Assembly: GCA_023439605.1 (NCBI GenBank)
Contig: JAEXNS010000347.1
Coordinates: 1 to 7,285, forward strand
Length of the DNA: 7,285 bases
Direction: 5' to 3'
Source: Bacillota bacterium
GTDB taxonomy: Bacteria; Bacillota; Clostridia; Oscillospirales; Ruminococcaceae
Position numbers and translations under genes: made by a program. Below are positions 1-6,083 of the stretch, piece after piece (position 1 is the stretch's first letter; each line of letters starts with the position of its first letter). The notes under the pieces are model-generated. The model had not been told where the DNA came from and searched no databases. It saw nothing but the letters and a program-made list of their open reading frames with translations.

Positions 1-198
1 TAACATGGCAATTGCACCTATCCAATCAATATGCACCAAAGGGTTTATGGTCAATCTACCTTGATTTTTTGCTGTATCATCACCAAGTTTATTTGCCGCC
101 CATGCGTGTGCAAATTCATGTACAGGAAAAGCGGTGAATAAAACTAAAGCTTTTATCATTATATTGACTAAATCTTCTTTTGAAATACCTTCAACCAT
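1..198 (-). CDS. Site-2 protease family (M50) zinc metallopeptidase, N-terminal part
   Basis: Partial gene: 66 codons from the ATG at 198 run off the left edge without a stop. Residues 13-24 begin a hydrophobic membrane segment that leads directly into VHEFAHAW, with the HExxH zinc motif at residues 27-31 (H27, E28, H31). This is followed by the family's conserved LTINPLVHIDW stretch (residues 49-59). Members of this group (COG1994, SpoIVFB/YdiL-like M50B proteases) are multi-pass membrane enzymes that cut substrates inside the bilayer; the substrate here is unknown. The usual family motif has HIDP where this protein reads HIDW. The start is supported by AGGAG at 206-210, seven bases before the ATG. 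The second zinc-ligand region (NPxxD-like) lies outside the window, so activity cannot be judged. A plus-strand ORF across 134-337 is a shadow. Confidence 0.88.
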   Translation of the reverse strand, partial: MVEGISKEDLVNIMIKALVLFTAFPVHEFAHAWAANKLGDDTAKNQGRLTINPLVHIDWIGAIAML

Positions 199-274
199 TT
201 TATTTCTCCTATCACATATCAAGTATTACACTAATAACCAAATTAAAAGTGTTTTTATTTATCTACTATTAAAT

Positions 275-303
275 ATTTTACTTCAATTTATAAAAAAATG
301 CAA
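275..303 (-). promoter_or_regulatory. Probable promoter of the M50 protease gene
   Basis: Read on the minus strand: -35 TTGCAT (303-298), a 17-base spacer, and -10 TAAAAT (280-275). A start near 268 would give a leader of about 70 bases. The -35 keeps only the TTG of the consensus, but the whole cassette is repeated almost exactly at 561-600. Both hexamers and the 17-base spacing are preserved there, which supports function. Confidence 0.55.
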
Positions 304-327
304 GCTTAAATACATATATATTTTTTT

Positions 328-462
328 GTTACGATGATATTCGTTAATGTTTTGCCAAAGATGTTTACAGAAAGTCTAGGGTGAACGGAAAGCACGGTCG
401 ACTCCGCAGAGTCGAAACCCTTGCAAAACCATAAACTTTACCTTTAGATGATTAATAGTAAC
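328..462 (+). mobile_element. MITE-like intergenic repeat, copy A
   Basis: One of four related non-coding elements in the window (B 4165-4298, C about 6942-7067, D 7112-7245). Copy A is about 135 bp. It starts GTTACGAT and ends AATAGTAAC, so the first eight bases match the inverted end at seven positions. The middle holds a perfect hairpin: TCGACTC (398-404), loop CGCA, GAGTCGA (409-415). It then shares AAACCCTTGCAAAACC with the other copies as a recognisable block. The interior is richer in G and C than the flanks. It has no coding capacity, and no clear target duplication is visible at this copy. The calls of mobile origin and of orientation (conserved block reading plus) are inferences from the comparison of copies. 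Confidence 0.7.
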
Positions 463-564
463 TCTCAATCTCATATTTATGATATCAAAATATCTTAAAA
501 ATTAAACTAATCATATTCACTTCGTTAATCATAAGTTCAGATTTTAAATTTTACATCAATAAAT

Positions 565-593
565 ATTTTACTTTAATTTATAAAAAAAAGCAA
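565..593 (-). promoter_or_regulatory. Second copy of the minus-strand promoter cassette
   Basis: TTGCTT (593-588), a 17-base spacer, TAAAAT (570-565). This lies in a 40-base block (561-600) that nearly duplicates 271-310. It sits just beyond the terminator at 611-646 and points through repeat copy A towards the M50 gene. It could be a distal M50 promoter, start a short untranslated RNA, or be a relic of a duplication. No gene with a ribosome binding site follows it directly. Confidence 0.4.
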
Positions 594-610
594 GTTTTAA
601 ATATTTATTG

Positions 611-646
611 AAAAAACACCTTTAAAATCATTTTTAAAGGTGTTTT
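611..646 (-). terminator. Rho-independent terminator of the c-di-GMP gene
   Basis: A perfect 15-bp stem (613-627 with 632-646; CACCTTTAAAA against TTTTAAAGGTG plus flanking A/T pairs) with a four-base loop at 628-631. On the minus strand it ends in six U residues (616-611, partly within the stem). It lies 13 bases after the stop codon of the 660-3584 gene. The flanking A and T runs are nearly symmetrical, so it could also act on plus-strand transcripts. Confidence 0.88.
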
Positions 647-659
647 AGATTAAAAAATA

Positions 660-3584
660 TTATTTTTTAAGATCGTTGATATAATTTTTATTGTATATTT
701 CTTCTACATCATTGATTTTTATAGGTTTACTAAACAAATACCCTTGAATAAAATCGCAACCTATGCTTTTAAGCTTAAAATACTGTTCATAGTTCTCAAT
801 TCCTTCTGCAGTTATAAATAGATCTAAACTATGAACAAATGAAATCAATGCTTTCATTACCTTTATATCCTTCATGGCTAAAAACCTGTCGTTTTGTGTT
901 TTATCTAGTTTAATTTTATCAACTGGAATAAATGTTATATAGTTTAATGACGAATATCCTGTTCCAAAATCATCAAGTGCAATTTTTACACCTATACGTT
1001 TTAAATTATTTAAAAAATCTATTGTTTCTTCTTTTCTTTCTAACAATACACTCTCTGTAATTTCAACTTCAAGATATTTTGCTTCAACACCTGATTCTTT
1101 TATACTTTGCTCTAAAAATTCTAGGTAACCTTTATCTTTTAATTGCTTATTAGAGAAATTTATGGCAATGTTTTTTAATTTTGTCTTATTTTCCTTCCAT
1201 ATTTTCAATTGGTTTATTGCAGTAGTTGTAACCCATCTTCCAATTTCAATTATCATATCAGTATCTTCAGCTATTGGAATAAACTTTGCTGGTGATATTT
1301 TCAAATTTTTTATTCTTAATAAGGCTTCAAAGCCCATTACTTCTCCAGTATTAAGATTAACTTGTGGTTGAAATACTAACTCAAAACCATCATATTTTAA
1401 TGCATCTCTCAGGATATATTCTATTTCATTATTTTCTTTCAATTCATTTTTTAGGCTATCAACATAAAATAAATAGTTATTTTTTCCTTCTTTTTTTACT
1501 TTATACATAGCTGTATCTGCGTTCATGATTAATTCATCTATATTGTTAGAATCATTAGGAAATCTAGTTATACCTAAACTAAAACTCAAATAATTTTCTT
1601 TTTCATAAACAACAAACGGCTCCTTAAATAAATTATTTATCATTAAAACTATTTCTTTTAAGATTTCAAAATCATTATCACCTAAATAAAGTATTAAAAA
1701 CTCATCTCCACCTATCCTAGAAACAAAAAAAATCTCATTTACTATAGTTTGTAATCTTTTTGCAACTTCTATAAGAACTCTGTCACCATAAGCATGTCCT
1801 AAATTATCATTTATTAATTTAAAATTATCTAAATCCAATAAAAAAACTGCTCCAATAAGATTAGAATTTATTTTTTCATTTAATTCATACATAAAACGCA
1901 TCCTATTAGGTAAATTGGTTAAATAATCATGATTTGCAAGGTACTCTATATATTCTTCTTGTTCTTTCATTTTTGTTACATCAAAAAATATACCATGAAT
2001 AAACTTTATGTTTCCCTTTAAATCTTTTACCCCCATTCCCCTCATAAGCAACCATTTTACACTTTTATTCTCTTTTAATAAAGGAATTTGTATATTTATC
2101 TCTTTTCTTTCTCCTTTTATATAACTTCTAACTTCATATAAAATTCTCTCTGCATCTTTTGGATAAAATAATTTATCTAAAAGTGCATAAACATTCTCCT
2201 CTTTTTTAAATTTACAATCCACCAAATCATTATAGCTTCCCGAAAAATTTATAGTATTATTTTTTAAATTAATTTCCCAAATTGCAGCTTTTGTATTATT
2301 TATTGCCGTCTCATACTTTTGGTTTAATATAGTAATTTCTTCTACTTGATTTTGAATAATAGAATATTGACTTCTTAATTCCTCTTCAGAAGAAGCTAAA
2401 TTTGCATATGTAGATATAAGCTTATCATTTGTTTCTTTCAATTCCTTTTCAATATTTCTTCTACGTACATTATCAAATAATATATATATTATTATTAAAA
2501 TCAATACAATAATAAAAATAAGTATATTTACAAATAGCTTAAAGTTTTCCTTTATAAAATTTTCTTCTTCATTTATAATTATACTATTTTCAGGCAAATC
2601 ATTTTTATTGATTTTGTATTTTTCTAATAAATTGTTGTCAAAATAATAGTAATTAGGACTTTTATCAATCATATCTATCTTTTCAATAGGAACGCCACCA
2701 AAATAGTCCATAACCATTTTTGCAGCCAACTGTCCGGATTTTTCATATGAAATCATTTTACCACCAACTATGCCTTTTCCTAAACCTCCAGCAGAAAATC
2801 TGTATATGGGTAAATCTGAATTTTCAACAAGAAATTCAATAGAATCATCTACATTTTTCATAATTCCATCTTTATCTTTATATAAAGTCATATGTAATAA
2901 AACAGTATCTGTACTTAATTCCTTTAATTTATTCGCAAATTCTCCATAAGTATATTTTGAAATATCCAAATCATCAAAAATAATATCTTTAAATTCATCT
3001 TTCAAACTATAAAAATTCTTTTTATCTCCCATTCCAGTTACTGAACCATCAACAATTGCAACTACTTTCTTTGTTTTTGGATGTAGTTTAAGTGCTATTT
3101 CTATATTATCCTTAATTGATGTTTCATCAATTACACCTGTAATATATTTGTCTTTTGAAGCTTTTACGGCCAACTCTATGTCATTAATGCCTAAAAAAAT
3201 AATTGGTTTTTCTGAAAATAATTCTTCTCTATACTTTAAAGAAAAATTAAGAGCACTATCATCGCCAACAATTATAGCATCATATGGTGGTAAATTATTT
3301 ATTTTATATTTTATGTACTCATAAAATACTTGTTCACTTTCTTTATTATCAAACCTCTTCGTATCCATGTATTCCACATCTAAAATAACTTTTTCTTTAT
3401 CGAAGACACTTTTTAAACCTAATTTCTGATATGGAACAGAAGCAAAGTTTTCGGAATAAGAGCTTATAAACAAAATTTTTTTTCTATAAGTTTCTGAATT
3501 AACTGTAAATTTTATTAACATCGAAAATGTTATTATTGAAAGTAATATATATAGAGAAATTTTTAAATGTATTTTTCTATTCAT
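660..3584 (-). CDS. Membrane c-di-GMP enzyme: substrate-binding-like sensor, PAS, GGDEF, EAL
   Basis: A 974-residue signalling protein. In order: a transmembrane segment (about 9-27); an extracytoplasmic domain (about 35-335) resembling ABC-type periplasmic binding proteins (PF04392-like); a second membrane segment (349-370); a coiled coil (about 375-425); a PAS domain (about 425-540); GGDEF (about 545-708); and EAL (about 720-965). GGDEF is intact (625-629), with DLD at 584-586. The RxxD product-inhibition site is absent (NEIF at 616-619). The EAL domain keeps all expected catalytic and metal residues: E753 (EALLR), N809, E841/E844 (EITE), D871/D872 (DDFGTG), K892, E927 and Q947. It should therefore degrade c-di-GMP; synthesis is possible but unproven, since GGDEF domains in such hybrids often only bind GTP. 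The ligand is unknown. AAGGAAG (3597-3603) precedes the ATG by a rather long 12 bases. It appears monocistronic, with its own terminator. Confidence 0.93.
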   Translation of the reverse strand: MNRKIHLKISLYILLSIITFSMLIKFTVNSETYRKKILFISSYSENFASVPYQKLGLKSVFDKEKVILDVEYMDTKRFDNKESEQVFYEYIKYKINNLPPYDAIIVGDDSALNFSLKYREELFSEKPIIFLGINDIELAVKASKDKYITGVIDETSIKDNIEIALKLHPKTKKVVAIVDGSVTGMGDKKNFYSLKDEFKDIIFDDLDISKYTYGEFANKLKELSTDTVLLHMTLYKDKDGIMKNVDDSIEFLVENSDLPIYRFSAGGLGKGIVGGKMISYEKSGQLAAKMVMDYFGGVPIEKIDMIDKSPNYYYFDNNLLEKYKINKNDLPENSIIINEEENFIKENFKLFVNILIFIIVLILIIIYILFDNVRRRNIEKELKETNDKLISTYANLASSEEELRSQYSIIQNQVEEITILNQKYETAINNTKAAIWEINLKNNTINFSGSYNDLVDCKFKKEENVYALLDKLFYPKDAERILYEVRSYIKGERKEINIQIPLLKENKSVKWLLMRGMGVKDLKGNIKFIHGIFFDVTKMKEQEEYIEYLANHDYLTNLPNRMRFMYELNEKINSNLIGAVFLLDLDNFKLINDNLGHAYGDRVLIEVAKRLQTIVNEIFFVSRIGGDEFLILYLGDNDFEILKEIVLMINNLFKEPFVVYEKENYLSFSLGITRFPNDSNNIDELIMNADTAMYKVKKEGKNNYLFYVDSLKNELKENNEIEYILRDALKYDGFELVFQPQVNLNTGEVMGFEALLRIKNLKISPAKFIPIAEDTDMIIEIGRWVTTTAINQLKIWKENKTKLKNIAINFSNKQLKDKGYLEFLEQSIKESGVEAKYLEVEITESVLLERKEETIDFLNNLKRIGVKIALDDFGTGYSSLNYITFIPVDKIKLDKTQNDRFLAMKDIKVMKALISFVHSLDLFITAEGIENYEQYFKLKSIGCDFIQGYLFSKPIKINDVEEIYNKNYINDLKK

Positions 3585-3609
3585 TTATAATCATCACTTC
3601 CTTCTGTCT

Positions 3610-3640
3610 ATTATAAGTTTTATTTCATTTCTTTTGTCAT
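3610..3640 (-). promoter_or_regulatory. Possible promoter of the c-di-GMP gene
   Basis: On the minus strand, ATGACA (3640-3635), a 19-base spacer and a perfect TATAAT (3615-3610). The spacer is longer than ideal, and initiation near 3603 would put the ribosome binding site at the very 5' end of the message. The region is so AT-rich that chance -10 matches are common, so this is tentative. Confidence 0.35.
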
Positions 3641-3750
3641 TTAAATTAATTATTAATATAAATCTATATTTAATAAAATCGACATTAACATAATTTATTT
3701 AAACCAATTTTAAGTATTTAAAAAAAAATAAATAATAAATAAAAAAAGTC

Positions 3751-3779
3751 TTGCTTTTTTTTTCAAAGTGTGTTAGAAT
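3751..3779 (+). promoter_or_regulatory. Promoter of rpmB
   Basis: -35 TTGCTT (3751-3756), a 17-base spacer, and extended -10 TGTTAGAAT (3771-3779, hexamer TAGAAT). The predicted start, about 3785-3787, falls right at the base of the leader stem-loop. The -35 and the T-tract after it (CTTGCTTTTTTTT) resemble the two minus-strand cassettes at 275-303 and 565-593. The rest of the 3585-3903 gap holds only the opposing gene's start signals and plain AT-rich DNA. Confidence 0.7.
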
Positions 3780-3786
3780 ATTAAAA

Positions 3787-3860
3787 GTGTTCCTGAAAAC
3801 TCAATATGTTTTGGCTTTATTTTTATATTTTTATACAATGTATCGAGTTTTCAGCAACGC
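3787..3860 (+). promoter_or_regulatory. Long stem-loop in the rpmB leader
   Basis: The arm CTGAAAACTCAATA (3793-3806) pairs with TATCGAGTTTTCAG (3841-3854) at 13 of 14 positions (A3803/C3844 unpaired). The stem extends outward through a single C/C mismatch into five more pairs (3787-3791 with 3856-3860, one G-U) and inward by four (two of them G-U) to a 26-base A/T-rich loop. No U-run follows, so it is not a terminator. The Shine-Dalgarno site (3888-3896) lies outside the stem. The inferred transcript begins at the stem base, so it could protect the 5' end, guide RNase processing, or be a ribosomal-protein leader. Its function is not established. Confidence 0.6.
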
Positions 3861-3903
3861 TAAATAGATTATTATATGATATTATAGAAGGAGGTGCAGC
3901 CTA

Positions 3904-4092
3904 ATGGCAAAATGTGAAATTTGCGGAAAGGGTGTAACTTTCGGTATTAAAGTTTCTCACTCACACAGACGCACCAACAGAACTTGGAAACCAAATGTTA
4001 AACGTGTTAAAGCTATTGTAAATGGCACTCCATGTCGTGTTTACGCATGTACAAGATGTATTCGTTCTAACAAAGTTACTCGTGCTGTCTAA
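3904..4092 (+). CDS. rpmB: 50S ribosomal protein L28, zinc-ribbon form
   Basis: A 62-residue protein of normal family length. It carries the L28 signature (SHSHRRTNRTWKPN at 18-31, then VKAIVNGTP). CxxC pairs at C4/C7 and C49/C52 form the zinc site of the C+ type; an extra cysteine lies at C44. L28 is a late-assembling component of the large ribosomal subunit. The start is firm: AAGGAGGTG (3888-3896) is a nine-base match to the 16S 3' end, with the GGAGG core nine bases before the ATG. It is transcribed alone from 3751-3779 and ends at the hairpin 4115-4151. In zinc-regulated bacteria, C+ paralogues can be exchanged for C- forms; I see no Zur-type operator, so zinc control is not supported here. 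Confidence 0.98.
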   Translation: MAKCEICGKGVTFGIKVSHSHRRTNRTWKPNVKRVKAIVNGTPCRVYACTRCIRSNKVTRAV

Positions 4093-4114
4093 ATTGATTG
4101 TATACCGAATATTT

Positions 4115-4151
4115 CAAGACACATTTCATTTGAAATGTGTCTTGTTTTTTT
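4115..4151 (+). terminator. Rho-independent terminator of rpmB
   Basis: A perfect 13-bp stem, CAAGACACATTTC (4115-4127) with GAAATGTGTCTTG (4132-4144), loop ATTT, followed by seven T residues (4145-4151). It lies 22 bases after the rpmB stop. Confidence 0.95.
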
Positions 4152-4164
4152 GTACATTTATATT

Positions 4165-4298
4165 TTTACTATTCAGTCTCTAAAGGGGATTTTCACAATT
4201 TTGCATGGGTTTTGACTCTGCGAAGTCGACTGTGCTTTTCAGTCGCTCTAGATCTTCGGAAAAACATCTCCACTCTATATATATGGCTAAATAGTAAC
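4165..4298 (-). mobile_element. MITE-like intergenic repeat, copy B, overlapping the trmB stop
   Basis: A 134-bp member of the repeat family, inverted relative to copies A and D. Its ends are TTACTATTCAG (4166-4176) and CTAAATAGTAA (4287-4297), which are inverted copies matching at 10 of 11 positions. It is flanked by TATT on both sides (4161-4164 and 4299-4302), a candidate target duplication, although the region is AT-rich. The central hairpin is TTGACTC-TGCG-AAGTCGA at 4212-4229. In its own orientation it aligns with copy D almost without gaps, including GAAGATCTAGAGC against GAAGATCCAGAGC. Its right end encodes the last three codons and stop of trmB. Confidence 0.8.
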
Positions 4299-4952
4299 TA
4301 TTTTTTCAGCAATTAAAAATTTTATTTTTTTTCCTTCTTGTGTAAACATATTTTCATGCTCTGTAACTATATTTTCTTTAAAATCACTATTATGTAAATC
4401 AAGTGACTTGTATAATATTTTAAAACCTGATTCATCAAAATATTCTAATGACTCATTAAATAATTCATCATCATCCGTCTTAAACCATATTTGTGAGTTC
4501 AAATTCAAGAAATCACGATATTTAGATAATTGCCTTGAATGAGTAAGTCTTCTTTTTTTATGCTTTGCCTTTTGCCATGGATTACAAAAATTAATATAAA
4601 TTCTATCTATATTATCTTCTTTTGAAAAAGACATGTTGATTTGTTCAATATTTTTAATCATTAACTTTACATTTTCTACTTTTAATTGTTTTTCTGTATA
4701 CGCTTGCTCTAGCTTTCTTTTTGCAAGCCCTAACATCTCACTTTTAATATCTACCGCTACAAAATTTATATTTTGATTTTGCAAAGCCTTTTGCGAAATA
4801 AACCCACCTTTTCCACAACCCAATTCTAAATGTAATGGGTTATCATTTACAAACATTGTTCTCCATTTACCATTTAATTCATCAGGACTCTTAATATAAA
4901 AATCACAATTTTCTAATTCTGGTCTTGCCCAAGGTTTCCTTCTAATTCTCAT
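4287..4952 (-). CDS. trmB: tRNA (guanine-N7-)-methyltransferase
   Basis: A 221-residue SAM-dependent enzyme that methylates G46 in the tRNA variable loop, cytoplasmic and of normal length. Visible features: N-terminal MRIRRKPWARPELE; SAM motif ELGCGKGGF (43-51); acidic motif VDIKSEM (67-73); NFCNPWQKAKH (121-131) followed by KKRRLTH (132-138); KTDDDELF; and TEHE (197-200), the TxxE site. The family signature is usually PDPW or SDPW; here Asp is Asn (CNPW). I start at the ATG at 4952, since GAAAGG (4963-4968) lies ten bases upstream and the protein then opens with the conserved MRxRRKPW. An in-frame GTG at 4970 has no ribosome binding site. The last residues VTI and the TAG stop lie inside repeat copy B, and no separate terminator is visible. 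Confidence 0.95.
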   Translation of the reverse strand: MRIRRKPWARPELENCDFYIKSPDELNGKWRTMFVNDNPLHLELGCGKGGFISQKALQNQNINFVAVDIKSEMLGLAKRKLEQAYTEKQLKVENVKLMIKNIEQINMSFSKEDNIDRIYINFCNPWQKAKHKKRRLTHSRQLSKYRDFLNLNSQIWFKTDDDELFNESLEYFDESGFKILYKSLDLHNSDFKENIVTEHENMFTQEGKKIKFLIAEKIVTI

Positions 4953-5009
4953 TTGACAAACGCCTTTCACACTAAAAATAATGTATTAAATTTTTTAAAA
5001 CACAAAAGT

Positions 5010-5018
5010 ATTATATCA
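5010..5018 (-). promoter_or_regulatory. Extended -10 promoter of trmB
   Basis: Minus strand TGATATAAT: a perfect TATAAT (5015-5010) preceded by the extended TG. No good -35 lies upstream (best ATGATT at 17 bases). Initiation near 5003 gives a leader of about 50 bases. It is back to back with the promoter at 5056-5083. Confidence 0.6.
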
Positions 5019-5055
5019 TATATTAAACTAAAAATCATCTTTTTTTTAAAATTAG

Positions 5056-5083
5056 TTGACACTTGCTATATATTTGGTATAAT
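5056..5083 (+). promoter_or_regulatory. Strong promoter of the membrane protein-esterase operon
   Basis: A perfect -35 TTGACA (5056-5061), a 16-base spacer and a perfect -10 TATAAT (5078-5083). A second TATAAT at 5085-5090 is too far from the -35 to be the main box. The start would be near 5090, leaving about 90 bases of leader in which I see no clear structure. Confidence 0.85.
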
Positions 5084-5180
5084 ATATAATATAGAACAAA
5101 AAATCATACCCTCGCATATAACCTTTAGACATATTCAAAAAAATGTTTTAATTTAATTATAAACAAGTGGGAGGTTTTTT

Positions 5181-6083
5181 ATGCACAATATCCCTTTTTT
5201 CGATACAACTTTATTTAATGCTTTTTACTATTTTATTTTTTGGTCAGTTTTTGGTTGGTGTTTAGAAACAGTAGTGAGAACAATTGAGACCGGTGAATTT
5301 GAACCTCGTGGTTTTTTAAACGGGCCCATATGTCCTATTTATGGTTTTGGTGTAATTTCAATGATTTTAATTTCTAAACCTATTATTGATAATATAATTT
5401 TACTATATTTCGTTTCTGTTATAATTTGTTCTTTATTAGAGTTAACTGTGGGCATATTGCTAGAAAAATTATTTGACGGAAAATGGTGGGACTATTCTAC
5501 TTATAAATTTAACTATAAAGGAATAATATCATTAAAGATATCTTTATTATGGGGGCTAGGTTGTGTTATAGTATTAAAATTTATACATCCTTTTTTAAAT
5601 AATACTGTAGAACATATTCCACACTCTTTCGGGAATATTATGGCAATCTTTGCTTTTTCAATTATTATAATCGACTTAATCTGTAGTATTCTTGAAGTAA
5701 TAGAATTAAAAAATAAACTTAGACAGCTAGATAATCTTGCAAAGGTTCTTAGAAAAACATCGGATACAATAGGCGGTAATATTTCCAAAAAAGTTTTAAC
5801 CATAAAAGATAATATTGAACCATCTAATATAAAAGAAAATCTTTCATATGAAATTTCAAATATAAAAGAAAAATATGAATATCTAACTGAACAAATAATT
5901 AATTCGAAACACATAAGAATTATTCGTTCATTCCCTTATATATCTTCTAATAAATATAACTATGTTCTTAGTTCAATAAAGTACAAATTAAAATCAAGGA
6001 AAAATAGAAAAAGTCCATTTTACTTAGAAGAAATAAAATCATCTGAAAAAACCAATAATATAGGAGAAGTACATGAAAGTTAA
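5181..6083 (+). CDS. CmpB-like integral membrane protein (putative ABC transporter permease, PF06541)
   Basis: A 300-residue membrane protein. The first half matches the PF06541/COG4905 family: FWSVFGWCLETV (20-31), EPRGFLNGPICPIYGFG (41-57), LLEKLFDGKWWDYS (93-106) and IISLKISLLWG (115-125). Four or five membrane segments are visible, at roughly 11-32, 50-66, 70-95, 113-137 and 150-173. After residue 175 comes a hydrophilic, lysine-rich tail of about 125 residues with no motif I recognise, probably cytoplasmic. The family is often labelled an ABC transporter permease, but there is no ATPase or binding protein beside it, so that name is weakly founded and the true function is unknown. GGGAGG (5169-5174) sits six bases before the ATG. 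It is the first gene of an operon driven by 5056-5083, and its end overlaps the next gene by 11 bases. Confidence 0.87.
   Translation: MHNIPFFDTTLFNAFYYFIFWSVFGWCLETVVRTIETGEFEPRGFLNGPICPIYGFGVISMILISKPIIDNIILLYFVSVIICSLLELTVGILLEKLFDGKWWDYSTYKFNYKGIISLKISLLWGLGCVIVLKFIHPFLNNTVEHIPHSFGNIMAIFAFSIIIIDLICSILEVIELKNKLRQLDNLAKVLRKTSDTIGGNISKKVLTIKDNIEPSNIKENLSYEISNIKEKYEYLTEQIINSKHIRIIRSFPYISSNKYNYVLSSIKYKLKSRKNRKSPFYLEEIKSSEKTNNIGEVHES

Larger units (their letters stand above)
199..659. other. Gene-free region between the M50 gene and the c-di-GMP gene
   Basis: No ORF here has a ribosome binding site or recognisable protein. From left to right it holds the M50 leader (199 to about 268), a minus-strand promoter (275-303), repeat copy A (328-462), an AT-rich stretch with two TAATCATA-type direct repeats (about 505-540), a second copy of the promoter cassette (561-600) and the terminator of the upstream gene (611-646). 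The 40-base blocks 271-310 and 561-600 match at 36 positions by eye and have the same orientation. Confidence 0.7.

Noticed and set aside
134..337. 67-codon plus-strand ORF
   Set aside because: Overlaps the coding start of the M50 gene on the other strand, has no ribosome binding site and is low-complexity sequence.
1162..1371. 69-codon plus-strand ORF inside the c-di-GMP gene
   Set aside because: Antisense shadow of the well-supported EAL domain.
3585..3903. c-di-GMP riboswitch or T-box in the intergenic leaders
   Set aside because: I found no GEMM-type conserved core and no T-box sequence in this or the other leaders.
4953..4970. Upstream GTG start for trmB (six extra residues)
   Set aside because: No ribosome binding site before 4970. 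The ATG at 4952 has GAAAGG at a good distance and gives the conserved MRxRRKPW N-terminus.
4953..5156. 67-codon hydrophobic plus-strand ORF before the membrane protein
   Set aside because: Runs through both divergent promoters, has no Shine-Dalgarno site and resembles no protein.
5513..5914. 133-codon minus-strand ORF
   Set aside because: Antisense shadow of the CmpB-like gene.
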